Shown here piece by piece: positions 1 through 9,990 of a stretch of 28,416 nt of DNA. Where the stretch lies: NCBI GenBank assembly GCA_049999725.1, contig JBNGIS010028358.1, positions 1 through 28,416 of the forward strand, written 5' to 3'. Under the pieces are notes generated by a model that was not told where the DNA came from, searched no databases, and saw only the letters and a program-made list of their open reading frames with translations. Both the position numbers and the translations under genes were made by a program. How positions within the stretch are numbered: position 1 is the first letter of the stretch; every line of letters begins with the position of its first letter. Source of the stretch: Haplomitrium mnioides. Its lineage: Eukaryota > Marchantiophyta > Haplomitriopsida > Calobryales.

Positions 1-1092
1 ACAAAGCTCTTGTCATGATGGACTTTCCACAAAGAGTTTTCGTGTAACGTGTTTACTCGTTTGGGTTTTGGCCCAGATAAAGAATTCTTATGTTATGCTG
101 GACAATTTGGTCTGTAAGCGAATCCAATAATATGAGATAATTCATCCTAAAGATCTTGATCATCATCGTAAACACTATTTGTTCCGTCACAAAATAATTT
201 TGAGAGATGAGGTTCTTTTTGGGGATCGGGAGAACTACACCATTCCAAAACAGAATCTTGATCAATATCTCGATTAGAAGGAAATGTTTTTTGCAACAAA
301 ATCAGTGCTCTTGGCGATAACTCCAAAGAAATGTTGATTGATTGAGACTTTTTGCTAGAATCGTTTCCCAAACTGTCAACTGAAGACTCCTCCAAAAGAA
401 TTTAGTTTGTTTTAGATGTCCCAATCTCCTTGCGAGGTGCCACTTGAAACGAAATCACTCATTGTTTGAGTGGTGCTATCGAGAACAAGGGTTCATCTCC
501 AAAATTAAAACTATCGAAAGATTGTATCCTTTTTGTGTTTTGAACAAACACACTTTGATCATGAATATTGAGGTCTCCCTCAAATGAGGACAAAGAAAGG
601 TCTACAACCATCTGCAATTTCTGTATTGAACCTTTTTTTATTGATATGTTGGAATACTTAGAAGAAAGATTCAGCTTTGACCGCTTGAAGGGAAACAAAG
701 ATCTTGTGTTGGATGAAGTTTGTTTCTTTAATTCTCTGCAAGCACTGGGTTCCCTCTTTGATCCTTTGCTCTCAAGTTGTTCACTCGTTAATCCTATGTG
801 CATATTGGATTCACTCTTTTACCCTATGCGCGTATAGGGTTGAGTCCTTGATCCTATGCACGAATGGAGTTCACTTTCTTGATCTTTTTGGGCAGAGCTA
901 TCCGATTCAGCAGAAGCTAGCTTTTTCCCCAATATGCTTGCCATCACACTTGATGCTTTTGGTACTCCGTCGCTTACCTCCAAATAAATGTTGTTTGAGC
1001 AAATCTCAACCTGCCTATCAAAAATAACTTTTTTTTTGTAAATAGGAATCTTAGAATTCTAACCTCTTCTTACCTTTAAGAACTCCAACCAT
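1..1092 (-). pseudogene. Gene B, left copy: unrecognised protein of the divergent module (cut by window edge)
   Basis: I do not recognise this family. It is called because the same protein can be read from the opposite strand at 23199-24281. Start: ATG at 1092, giving MVGVLKGKKRLEF, against MAGVFKGKKRLEF in the other copy. Order of parts: a basic N-terminus, a middle section of 10-residue repeats encoded by 30-bp DNA units (721-885), then a conserved acidic/serine-rich C-terminal section (SLGNDSSKKSQSINISLELS, about 395-300) and DIDQDSVLEWCSSPDPQKEP (about 285-225). Several in-frame stops and small shifts break it, so it is a pseudogene. Only the last few codons lie beyond position 1. It is intronless as far as can be seen and is transcribed away from gene A. 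No membrane segment or catalytic motif is visible. That it is a real gene family is inferred from protein-level agreement between two diverged copies. Confidence 0.55.
721..885. repeat. 30-bp tandem array inside gene B (left copy)
   Basis: Consecutive units begin at 721, 751, 781, 811, 841 and 871, exactly 30 bp apart. Each carries a degraded inverted repeat centred on a CCTATGCGCGTATAGGG-like core. The period is a multiple of three, so in gene B it reads as a 10-residue repeat (NPIRA..-type on the minus strand). The right copy has the matching array at 23415-23594. Confidence 0.8.
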
Positions 1093-1554
1093 TGAAAAGG
1101 CTCACAAAAAATCAAGTATTTCAAGAAACTATTTTAACAAATATTATAAGCCTCTTACGGCTCACTTAAAAGATGTGTTTTTCAAGAAGGTTTTGCAAAA
1201 CAACAAAATTGGGAACTTTTTATGAAGAACATAATAAAAAGAAATTGGAAAGATGAAAATAAGCAATGCTTTATATACTAACTTCTTTTCTTTTACACCA
1301 CATGAACCTACATGTCAAAAGCTCCTGAATCAATTTTTGGCAAGAAAATACATTTTTTAAAATTTATCTATAAAAAGACCATGAAAAGAAAGTTTCTTTC
1401 CATTGTCGCGAGTTCACTTTCTGGTTTTTTCTTTCTTGTCATCGTTGTTTTTGCATTTACTTCTTTTTTTGCCCTTTCCAACCTTTCAAGTTTTATGAAC
1501 TTTTGTTCATTACATTTTTCACCTCCAATTGTACCTGTTTCTACCGTCTTAAGA
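1093..1554. promoter_or_regulatory. Shared intergenic/bidirectional promoter region between genes B and A (left copy)
   Basis: These 462 bp separate the divergent starts of gene B (-) and gene A (+); the right copy has 457 bp in the same arrangement. The stretch around the gene A TATA box is conserved between copies, including ACATGTCAAAAGCTCC at about 1311-1326 (ACGTGTCAAGAGCTCC in the other copy). A hydrophobic reading frame, 1312-1581, runs through it in frame with gene A. Whether this is leader or an N-terminal extension is open. Confidence 0.5.
1272..1277 (+). promoter_or_regulatory. TATA box of gene A, left copy
   Basis: TATATA sits in the block ATGCTTTATATACTAACTT, which is identical in the right copy on the minus strand (23015-23020). 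It lies about 110 bp before the first downstream ATG of MKRKFLS (1381) and 280 bp before the assigned gene A start, a spacing compatible with a plant TATA promoter and 5' leader. Confidence 0.6.
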
Positions 1555-1915
1555 ATGCCATCTCAAAGAAATGTTTCTTGACCTGCTCAACCAAAGCCAT
1601 ACAGGTATTCAGATGTTGTCAAAGCTCTAGAGCTTGAAAAACAGGAGTGGAATTGGCTTGTTAATTACTGCTCCTTGAAAGACCCCAATCAACATCTTTA
1701 CATTTTTGCTGGTGAAGCTGAGAAATTCAATTTGGGTCTTCTGGTCCAAATCACGATGATTTGTGTGAAGGCAAGAAATCCAACATTAGGCTGCTTGTGT
1801 AGTCCTCGGATGCAATTACCCTTACTATGCAAATCACAAACGATTTGCTTTTACCGAGTTTAAGGAGAGAGATATATTTGTCAAGCATCTTCATGCGGCA
1901 AAAGAAGATGGCAAG

Positions 1916-2348
1916 GTAAATTTAGAAAATCCTTTTTCATTTGTTTACTTTTTTACTAACTTGGAACTCCCAGGTCCATGCGCGTCTAGAGTCCTGGGGT
2001 CCAAGCGCGCTTGGAACCCGGAGTCCATGCGCGCATTGACTTGAGAGTTCATACGCTCTTGGACTTAGGAGTCCATGCGCATATGGACTCCCGCAAGTCC
2101 TTACTTGCATGGACTCGGGAGTCCTAGCTAGTTTGGACTCCGAGAGTCCATGCGCGCATGGACTCCCAGGTCCAAGCGCATGAACTTCCAAGTCCATTGG
2201 CGTATGGTTATTGGAGTCCATGCGCGCCTGGACTCCCAAGTCTATGCGCATATGGTTATTGGAGTCTATGTGCGCATAGACTGCATTGTCTTTTCTCTTT
2301 CCTTGAACACTTCTACTTGTGCCTAATCATTTTTTGTTTTGTTTTCAG
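1916..2348 (+). other. Intron 1 of gene A (left copy), carrying a palindrome array
   Basis: Donor GGCAAG/GTAAAT at 1916 and acceptor TTGTTTTCAG ending at 2348, after a T-rich tract. Splicing here joins GKEDGK-type exon 1 residues to FTQFLADFVDGYKDAK in phase 0, matching the right copy. Most of the intron is the 24-bp repeat array. Confidence 0.7.
1975..2283. repeat. 24-bp palindromic tandem array in intron 1 (left copy)
   Basis: Units recur about every 24 bp (for example GTCC at 2146, 2170, 2192, 2216, 2240, 2264 region). Each is a near-perfect inverted repeat: core ATGCGCGCAT with arms GAGTCC and GGACTC. There are about 13 units with many single changes, largely CG to TG or CA in the core. 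There are no unique spacers. The right copy's intron 1 has a longer array of the same unit. Confidence 0.9.
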
Positions 2349-2892
2349 TTTACTCAGTTTCTGGCGGATTTCGTCGATGGCTACAAAGACGCAAAGTGCA
2401 TCGAGCACGATTTCATCAAGCTAGTCATCCAAATCAAAATTTTGAAGCCCAAGTAGGGTGTTAACATTCAACAACTAGTGTTGCATCCGAGTGCGACTAC
2501 ATTTTCAGCTCACACGGCAAGTCGGCGGTTCAAAAGAAATAGCTTGTTCTAGTACCAATCATTGAGGAGGAGCTAGCCTCCTCTGAATCTCCAGCAAGGT
2601 TGTCTTCTACTGCTTCTTTGTCTTCATCACCAAGAAGCTCGAGGCAAGAATCAGAGCCGGAGCTAGTTCGAGCTCCAACGTTAAGAGCAAAAAGGCAATC
2701 CCACAAGGGGTTGCAAACTTTCTAGGAACGGGAGCAAGTGGACCCTCAGACAGTGTTTGAGGAAGACAAACAAAAATAAGGGAGTCTGCAATCCAGCAAT
2801 GTAGAGTCTGCAAAGAAACAATCACCACTAGGTTGGAGAACTTGAATATGCCGAAACCTAGAATAGGCAACTAGTGGCCTTTCTAGATTAGA

Positions 2893-3200
2893 AGGCTAAA
2901 TGAAGATTTTGTTGAGCTTCTGGCGCAGAGAATCCTCACAAACAAGTATACGGATAGTTTTTTCATTGTTTTTGTTGACACGAAGTGTGGGTTAAAGGAC
3001 AAGTCAAATTTCAATATTAGGAACCTTGACAAGTATTGCTACGAGATTGCAAAAGGCAATCACAGTGTTGCAGCAAGGCAACTTTTGTTCACAAAATACG
3101 GATCGAAGAATCCGGCGCTATCGCCCTGCAATTGTTATGTGTACATAGGTCTTACACCAATAGAGGCCCGTATTTTTGCAACTGATGACAACTACAACCA
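2893..3200 (+). other. ParB/Srx-like domain of gene A (left copy)
   Basis: The frame reads RLNEDFVELLAQRILTNKY, then a hydrophobic strand SFFIVFVD, then YEIAKGNHSVAARQLL (GNHSVAA at 3055-3075). The order 'position/avoid list, strand, G-N-H-x-x-A-A helix' is the hallmark of the ParB/Srx N-terminal fold, where E/N-H-R..AA normally occurs. The right copy reads YEIAGGNHIAATRKLL. The family normally binds or hydrolyses CTP/ATP and acts in DNA partitioning or as a DNA-modifying partner domain. The assignment rests on motif and order only. The stop at 2884 is just upstream where the other copy has CAG. Confidence 0.55.
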
Positions 3201-3757
3201 AAGTTATAGGCTGGAAATGACCTCTAATTCAAAAGGTCAAATATTGGCATTAAAGGTTTGTGGAGAGTGGAATGGTGTCATCTCAGAAATTGAAAAGAGA
3301 ATTGGTGTTGGAAACCTTGGAGATCAAACCCAAGTCCACACTTGAGAAGATAGTAACTTCTCAAGATAACTGGTTCTAGCTTGTGTTTAGAAGTAGTGAG
3401 CTCTGGGATCTATAACAGAGCATATTTTTGATGTGGGAGAAGAATACCGTTAAGAGCCAGAAACCGAAGGCCAAAGGATCTCTCAGAATGGAGGACATGA
3501 TGTGGACATCTTGGAGGTCCCTTAAGGGTCTTCTTGACAAAGTTAAAATTTCAATTTTGAAGTGCATGGAACCCAGAGAGCTGTCAATAGATGAAATATC
3601 TTGGGAAGCAAATAAACATAAAGTTTTGGCAGTAATGGTAAAAAGTTTTTGTTCAGAAGTTTACTATGACAACTAGGAGGAAGCAAGAGAGGACTACCCT
3701 CTCCACACTAAGGAGTCCAAGATGGGTGCTTTCTATTCTAGCTTCAAGAAGCTTTTG

Positions 3758-4493
3758 GTTAGCTTTTCTTTTCACTTTACATTCATTTCTTTGGAGTTGC
3801 AGTGAATTTACGCTAAGTTGTCTTTGGTTTTGATAAAATAGGTTTTGAGTTCCTTCGTGCAAGGATTATGAAGTCCACGCGCACATGGACTTCTTAGTCT
3901 CTTCGCGGCTATACATCACAATCAAAACTTGTCTGGACTTCACAGTCTTTGCGCACTATGACTATGCACTCCATACGTGCATAGACTACCTAGTCCTTTC
4001 CCGCTTGAACCTTAGAGTCCTAGCGCGCTTGCCTTGGAGGTCCATGCGCTCATGGACTTCCAGTTCTTAGTACGCAATTACTCGAACGCCCAACCGCAGC
4101 TTGCTTTACAAGTACTAGCTCGTCTGGATTGCAACGTCTATGTGCGCATGGACTTTGAAGTCCATGCTCGCCAGGAACATGAAGTCCCTGTGCATATGGA
4201 CTACGAAGTTCAAGCAGGCTTGTGCTATTATTTCCTAGCACCCAAGGACTGTGAAGTCCATGCACGCATAGGTGATCAGAGACTTTGAAGTCCAAGCCCT
4301 ACTTAACATCAAAGTCCATGCGTGCATAAACTTTGAAGTCCTTAAGCGCCTTGACTTCTTTGTCCATGCGATCATGGAATTCAATGTCCCTCTTAGTTTG
4401 GAGTCCAAAGTCTTTTTTCATCTTGTCTTTCTTTCTTTAGTCTTAAATTTTTTTTGTCTCCTCTTATATTTTTTCCATTTTTGTTGTGTGTAG
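3758..4493 (+). other. Intron 2 of gene A (left copy), carrying a palindrome array
   Basis: Donor CTTTTG/GTTAGC at 3758 (the right copy keeps the stronger GTAAGT) and acceptor GTTGTGTGTAG ending at 4493 after a long T-rich tract. It joins FKKLL to GDKMFKRQLAKK in phase 0. Confidence 0.65.
3867..4400. repeat. 24-bp palindromic tandem array in intron 2 (left copy)
   Basis: About 22 head-to-tail units, nearly all exactly 24 bp. The core is ATGCGCGCAT as in intron 1, but the arms are GAAGTCC and GGACTTT-like rather than GAGTCC/GGACTC. One unit near 4256-4290 is expanded by about 10 bp. The same intron in the right copy has only about six units. Confidence 0.9.
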
Positions 4494-4655
4494 GGAGACA
4501 AAATGTTCAAACGTCAGCTTGCAAAAAAATTGATTGCAACTACCAAAGGCCAAAAAAGATCAGAGGTTAAAGAAGCTCCAAAAGATCAAGACCAGAATCC
4601 CACACTTGTTTTCTATCCTCCAGCTTTTTTCGCTTCATTGCCAAAAAGCTAGAGA

Positions 4656-4970
4656 GTGGAAATCAGGCATCAAAGTGATGTTGCATCTCTTCCAACTTTT
4701 GGAGTTGTGAGAGACGAGGATGAGGACTTATTGTCTTATGTCAATGGTCTCAACGTGGTATTTTACCAAGTCCACGGGGAGGCCAATGCTCATCAGTTGA
4801 AAGGATTTGTGAAACTTAGATGTTTCACTTTGGCGATTGGGGATATTCCTTACAGTTACAACCTTAAGGAATGCAAGCTTGACGATTCTAAACCTTTTTC
4901 CAAAGATGACATTTTGACATGGTATCATCTTTTGCGCCAATCACAACGTCGGATTTTTGGTTATTTGTAA
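4656..4970 (+). other. Methyltransferase motif IV segment of gene A exon 3 (left copy)
   Basis: An open stretch reads LSYVNGLNVVFYQVHGEA, then LRCFTLAIGDIPYSYN. DIPY at 4842-4853 fits the D-x-P-Y catalytic motif IV of DNA amino-methyltransferases, preceded by the hydrophobic strand typical for it. The right copy reads GGIPYGYN at the same place, so DIPYGYN is the likely family sequence. The frame is lost after KDDI compared with the right copy (KDDIFEMVSSFAAV), a local frameshift. Confidence 0.65.
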
Positions 4971-5049
4971 TTATACATTCATCGCATCAATTTGGCATCG
5001 TCCCGGATGCTTTTTCAAAAGTTTGTTGTGCCATCGACCACAACATCTG

Positions 5050-5147
5050 GTAAGTTCTTCTTTGATTTTTTGGTTTTTTAGTTTATCTTGTTTAGTTTTC
5101 CTACACTTTGTTTACAATGTTTGATTTGTTTGTTTTTCTTATTACAG
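5050..5147 (+). other. Intron 3 of gene A (left copy)
   Basis: 98 bp, donor ATCTG/GTAAGT and acceptor CTTATTACAG. Splicing rebuilds HNIWEKNNIHHSGG in frame; the right copy's 97-bp intron rebuilds RDVWDKSNIHHSGG. It contains no palindrome repeats, unlike introns 1 and 2. Confidence 0.75.
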
Positions 5148-5778
5148 GGAGAAAAACAACATTCATCATTCCGGTGGTCCTAGAATTGCACACACGCACG
5201 AGCATTAGACTGTGAGCTACTGGACAAAAGAAGGAAAGAGGAGCATGAGGCTTTTAAATTTGCAACATGCTCTTGTGATTGGTCTACCTCGACAAATAAT
5301 GTGTAGTGTTTTTAGTTGTCATGCGGTTTCAGCGAAACTAAAACATCCAGGAGATGATGCTCTTGTGACTGTTTATCAAAAGTCGTAGGCTCTTTACAAT
5401 TTTTTTATTGACCATTTGTCAATAGAGCAAGATTGGATCTTAGATCTATCCTCTAGGTCCGGCACAGGTCTTGTTTGTGCTTTAAAGCTAATGCAAAACT
5501 ACATCGTTGTGGAATATGATAAACGTTAGTCTATCTACATTCCTCAGAGAGTTTTGACGATGGCTTCCTTGCCATCCGATGTGACAGAGTTATAGATAGT
5601 TTATGTATACCACAATGAACCTGCTCCTCTTGGTAATACACGTGCTACTGGTGATTCTGTCGCTAGCTCTGAGACTGGAAAGTCTTGGTAGGAGTCTCTA
5701 GCAGTTGTAGATGCTCAACCACTATATTTAGATGAGACAATTCCTCCCGAAGAGGATAGAGCTGGAGCATGTGTTTGA

Positions 5779-6430
5779 AGAAATTTTTTTATTAATAGAG
5801 TATTGTTTTTACAAAGTTTTATTTGCTAAGGTTTCAACTTGTTGCACTCCCAAACCATTTTAAGTTTTTTCATCACGATTCAATTTGGTGCGCAAAATGG
5901 TTTTTGAACAAAACAATTTGGTTTTTCTTGAAAATTAGCAAAGAAGTCTATGCTGGCATGGAGGTTCATTTTCCTTTTTCATTTTTTGTTTCTTCTTAGA
6001 CAACCTTCTGTATTCATTGCTTTCGATTACTCAACAGTTTTGGATCACTTCAATTGCCTATACAAGCATGGGCTTCAATTGCTGAAGCTCAAGTTAGCTG
6101 TAACTGTCCCTGCGCGCAAATATCTTTCAAACAAATAGTGTTTACACTTGGGCCTCAGTTGTCCAAATATCATATAAATGTTTATACATTATTTGTTTGT
6201 TGATGCTCATGCTTTTGAAAGATGAAATTATAAATGTAATATTGTTCAATTACTCATAAGAAAACTTGTTTTGAATACATTTTGCACTCAAAGTGAGCTT
6301 TTTGATATGTATAATTACACTCTATTTACAAACGAATATTACTAGTGTGAAAATCATGATTTTTTATGCCTAAATTACAAAATTGATTTCCAAGAGCGAA
6401 AATTGAAACAAGAACCTTGTAAACGGTGTA
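5779..6430 (+). other. 3' flank of gene A, homologous to the right module
   Basis: Non-coding downstream sequence that aligns with 17931-18682 on the other strand, for example GTGTGAAAATCATGATTTTT at about 6348 and AAGAGCGAAAATTGAAACAA at about 6391. It holds eroded palindromic units around 5945-6120. Homology between modules stops near 6421, where the right copy meets a gypsy fragment. Confidence 0.55.
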
Positions 6431-6870
6431 CAATCTAAGTTTTACACATTAGTCTTTGTATGTAGAAGGTTGAAGGTTGTATATTAGAGTTAGTATGTGT
6501 GGAAGGCTTAGACTTGCACACCAAAGTCTGTGCATGCAAAGGAATCTGAGCTCAACATCTAAACACTCAGCAACAAAGACTATGCTAAACTTAGGTTGTA
6601 AGTTCCGCAATAGATTCTTTGCGCATATGAGGTTTCGACTTACACATCAAAGTCTATGCGCGCATAGGCTTTGGTCTTCTAGATAAGAGTCTAGATACAT
6701 TTAATAATCTGTTTTTCACAGTGAACTCTAGGCTCACATACAAATAGATTTTATGAATCATAATCTAAGATTTAAATGGGTACAAAGCTCTCTAATAGAG
6801 TTAAAGCGTGCAAAAGGTTTCAAGTTTTACATCAAAGACCTTGCAAGCAAATTATTAAGAAATCGATTTG
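6431..6870. repeat. Degenerate palindrome-containing region downstream of the left module
   Basis: Contains AAAGTCTATGCGCGCATAGG near 6649 and diverged relatives near 6515, 6580 and 6840, each with a CAAAGTCT-type arm. No clean period can be measured. It has no counterpart at the right module, which is interrupted before this point. No gene is seen. Confidence 0.45.
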
Positions 6871-7768
6871 GACATACGTTTCAACAATACCAAAACATTA
6901 AACTCTTTTAGAAAACAATAAAAAAGAAAAGAAAATAGCTACATTTTGGATCAAAACAATTTTCACAAACCAAATGAAAATTATGATTAAATGTTTTTTA
7001 AGTTTCATTCACATAAGATAAAAATGAAATTGGAACGATTTACACCATGAAATTTAAGGTGGCATATAAATTTAAGAAATGTCAATGCAACATTCTCAGG
7101 TATTTTATAAAATAATAAACTTAAATTACAATATAAATAAAAAGTGCATAATAAACAATGAGGTTTCTAAAATAGCTTCAGTCACTCGTGTCTACTTCTT
7201 CAGATTCAGCTTAAGAAGATTCATCAAGATTAACATAGTCTACCTTAGTGTTAATAACATTGATTGAATCTCTTTCAAACACATCAGTATTGATTACTTT
7301 CTATCATTCAAACTCAAATAGATTTGATTTCATATAGCTATAGTGGTTTTCTTCAATTGGTTTTTTTGAGTGAGAAGAAAATCAAAAGACAAAATCCTAC
7401 TTTGTGTCACATCAAGTACATCAATATGTAACTTGGATTTGCATTTTCCTTTTGTTGTTGCTATTTTTTCTAGATAGTATTGTCTAAAAAATGCATCATC
7501 AACCTTGCAAGCAAAATATTGAACACGTACTTGCTTCAGGTTGGGAGGTTCTTCCTCATCAAATGAAAAAACTTTGAAGACTTTGGCAATCCAAAATGGT
7601 CTACCCTTTGGATCGAGTGATGCAACAACACAAATAAACTATTTGGCTTTCACCTCATGTAGGTTGTTAAATTTGTGCCTATATCTAGTGTTAGCTGAAA
7701 TAGTCCCTTCTCATGGCCTAGGTACTCTATCACATATTGCTCGACGTGGAGAGAAAGTATATGTTCAA
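6871..7768. other. AT-rich stretch, nothing recognised
   Basis: No supported coding region, repeat array or RNA gene is seen. Short open frames here lack family features and are likely chance. Confidence 0.4.
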
Positions 7769-8290
7769 CTAGAAGATTTTTCTTTGTTTGTTGAGCATCA
7801 ATCTGAGATCGTTGACAAACATTTTAAGAATCATTACAAGTATTTGCCGGTTGTGAAGGTAGAAAGGTGAATTCTGCTTTGAGTCCTTGTCTTTCTCTTT
7901 CAAGGATGTATGCCGCAATCCCTTGTTGGGCAAGAAAAAGTCATTCCACCATTGAATATCAAAATTTGTAAAGAACTTGTAGCAATTCTTACTAATGTTG
8001 TCCCTTATTGCAAAGAGCACCTTCTCTGCATCAACTTCTCTTTCTTCCTTTTGAGATCATTTGATTTCAGAATATGCCTTGAGAGGAATCAACATTGAAC
8101 TTAAAATTTCTCTATCCACTTCAAGTAGGCATTTGAGTTGTCAAATAGCATTCAGAAGTAACCATAATTCATTTGTTGAAAACTGTTTGCTCCAAATCTT
8201 TGCCTTCAAATCACTCAACTTGAACTTGAATTGTTGATCAAAGGTAATATCATTTATTCTTTGAACCAAAGAGGGACATTGTTGCAAAAA
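7769..8290 (-). pseudogene. Unrecognised minus-strand coding remnant
   Basis: On the minus strand a nearly continuous frame reads CPSLVQRINDITFDQQFKFK at about 8283, then LLEVDREILSSMLIPLKAYS, then VLFAIRDNISKNCYKFFTNF and DIQWWNDFFLPNKGLRH. A few single stops interrupt it. Composition (balanced charged and aromatic residues, few low-complexity runs) looks protein-like, but I cannot name a family. It could be an exon of a host gene or of a DNA transposon. No partner exons were identified. Confidence 0.3.
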
Positions 8291-9289
8291 AAAAAAAAAA
8301 TAAATCCCAAGTTTCCATTAAAATGTTACCTCTAGTTTAGGATTATAAGACAATTGTAGCACTTTGCTAAGACTCATAAGGCTTTGATATGTTTCAAACA
8401 CTTCAAAAATCCACTAAACATTTGATCAATTTGATCATGAGTATAGCCAACTATGAGAAATCCCACCTTGATTTTTCAAAAAACATTCTTGGCAATAAAA
8501 AGACTAAGATATCCAAACAGGATAGAATTCTTATTCTCTTGTGTTGTATTGTCCAATTGAAGATACAAAAAAAAGAGGCAGCAACCCTTCAAAGTCACAT
8601 AATATTCTATTGAGCACCATAACTCTCAAATTAGAGTCGCTTCTCAAGTTTTTGTAGGTTTAGAAGACTCTTGAAGAAAGAGCACAATTGAATATTAATG
8701 CATCAACAACATGCACACCCACAAAACAATCTTTATCAATGTTTTTTTAGTGGTGAAAGCCAATGTGGAATGGTTGTTTTCTTTTGATCCATTCTATTAG
8801 TCACAATTCCCAAGTATTTTTTACCATCGGTATAACATCTTCTTTGATGGTTTGCAAGTTTTGTTATTTCTTTTCTTTGTCAATCATGATGAAGAAACAA
8901 TTGACCACTATCTATCTTTGACTACATCATCACAAAGCACCAAAAAGATAAAATAATTCAATAAAACATATCTTGATGTTTCAAATTTCAAAAGATAACT
9001 TGAGGTGTTAAAAATATTCAAAGCAACTTTAACAAATGTTTGGATTAGAAAGGTGATTTTTTTTTTTAAGATTAAAAATGTACTTTAGACTATTTAAATA
9101 TAAGAGAATTTGAACAACATTCACAATAAGTACTTGTCTTTGACTTTAAATGCGCAAAAGTCTTGAGAGCCAAAAAAACAAGATTTTTTGTCATCACATC
9201 ACAAAATGGAACTTCAATTTCAATGCTACCTTAGTCTTTATACTTGTATAGAATTAAAAAAATAATAATTGAGTTCGCTTACATTGATA
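8291..9289. other. AT-rich stretch, nothing recognised
   Basis: Includes an A-run at about 8287-8300 and other homopolymers. No coding or structural element could be supported. Confidence 0.4.
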
Positions 9290-9439
9290 TAAAAGCCATG
9301 GTTTCATTTTGGTGGTGAGTTATATAGAGAACCAAGAAGTGGTGGTTCAAGCAATACAACAACGACTTAAACATCTTTCACACCTTTTGGAATTGAGAAT
9401 AAAAGAAAGAAAAACTTTTTGAAAAGAAGAGAGTTATGG

Positions 9440-9990
9440 GCAATTTCCAACACCAAAATCATATGATAAAAAGATGGTGTTTGGTGCATCTAAGAACTTT
9501 ATATTCAATTGTAAGGAATATTTTGAAGCTACAAATATGAGAAAAGATGGTCAATGAATTCTATTTGCAACAAGTCTATTATAAGAAGTTGCAAGGACTT
9601 GGTGGAGATATCAAATAAAACAAGCATAACGTGGATTTGTTGCTCTTATTGGTTCTTAGTGTGAATTCAAAGAAGTGGTGATTTCAAGATTTAGGTATAT
9701 ATATGCTTCAAAAGTAGCGAAGGATCGATCTGCCAAATCAATGCAACTTGGTACAGTGAGAAGTTATGTATGAAAATTCTTAGTACAAGAGAATAAGAAG
9801 CACTAGACCGCTTTTTTGGGGGATTAAAACCTCGCACGAGAATGGAAGTTACAAGAGATCCTACTCAATTAGAAAAAGAAATGCATATTTTGGAGCGGCA
9901 TGACTCATTACTTATTGCTACAGAAGCTAGGTTGCATCTTCAACTATTCGAACAACATATTTAAAAGTTCAAAAGCTCCAATAAAATTAA
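9440..9990 (+). pseudogene. gypsy gag remnant
   Basis: The frame reads EYFEATNMRKDGQ, then LFATSLL, then ARTWWRYQIKQA, with a following YASKVAKDRSAKSMQLGTV. This is the usual retrotransposon gag pattern (a short segment ending in W, then a conserved helix ahead of a length-matched loop). Several in-frame stops interrupt it (for example after KDGQ), so it is not translated. A further stretch reads QLEKEMHILERHDSLLIATE at about 9865. Confidence 0.55.

Larger units (their letters stand above)
1555..5778 (+). pseudogene. Gene A, left copy: ParB-like domain + beta-class DNA methyltransferase, four exons
   Basis: Predicted exons, fixed by comparison with the inverted copy: 1555-1915, 2349-3757, 4494-5049, 5148-5778. 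The joined length would give nearly 1000 residues. Exon 1 has a conserved unknown region (KPYRYSDVVKALELEK). Exon 2 has a ParB/Srx-like domain (about 2893-3200, GNHSVAA). Exon 3 has methyltransferase motif IV as GDIPYSYN (gat-att-cct-tac at 4842-4853). Exon 4 has HSGGPRIAHTHEH and motif I (DWILDL..RSGTGLVCALKL, 5431-5490). Motif IV before I is the beta arrangement of N6-adenine/N4-cytosine DNA methylases, so it would act on DNA in the nucleus. Stops are scattered (e.g. 1579, 2884, 5527, 5593), with frameshifts in exon 1, so this copy is dead. Exon 4 keeps one frame throughout. The stop TGA at 5776-5778 matches the other copy's C-terminus (EDRA..). Confidence 0.65.

Noticed and set aside
1937-2424. 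Overlapping plus and minus ORFs at 1937-2251 and 2158-2424
   Set aside because: Both are translations of the palindromic array in intron 1; the plus ORF runs across the splice acceptor.
5148-5778. In-frame stops being corrected by U-to-C RNA editing as in fern or hornwort organelles
   Set aside because: The gene has spliceosomal introns and lies among nuclear retrotransposons; frameshifts and lost splice sites show ordinary pseudogene decay.
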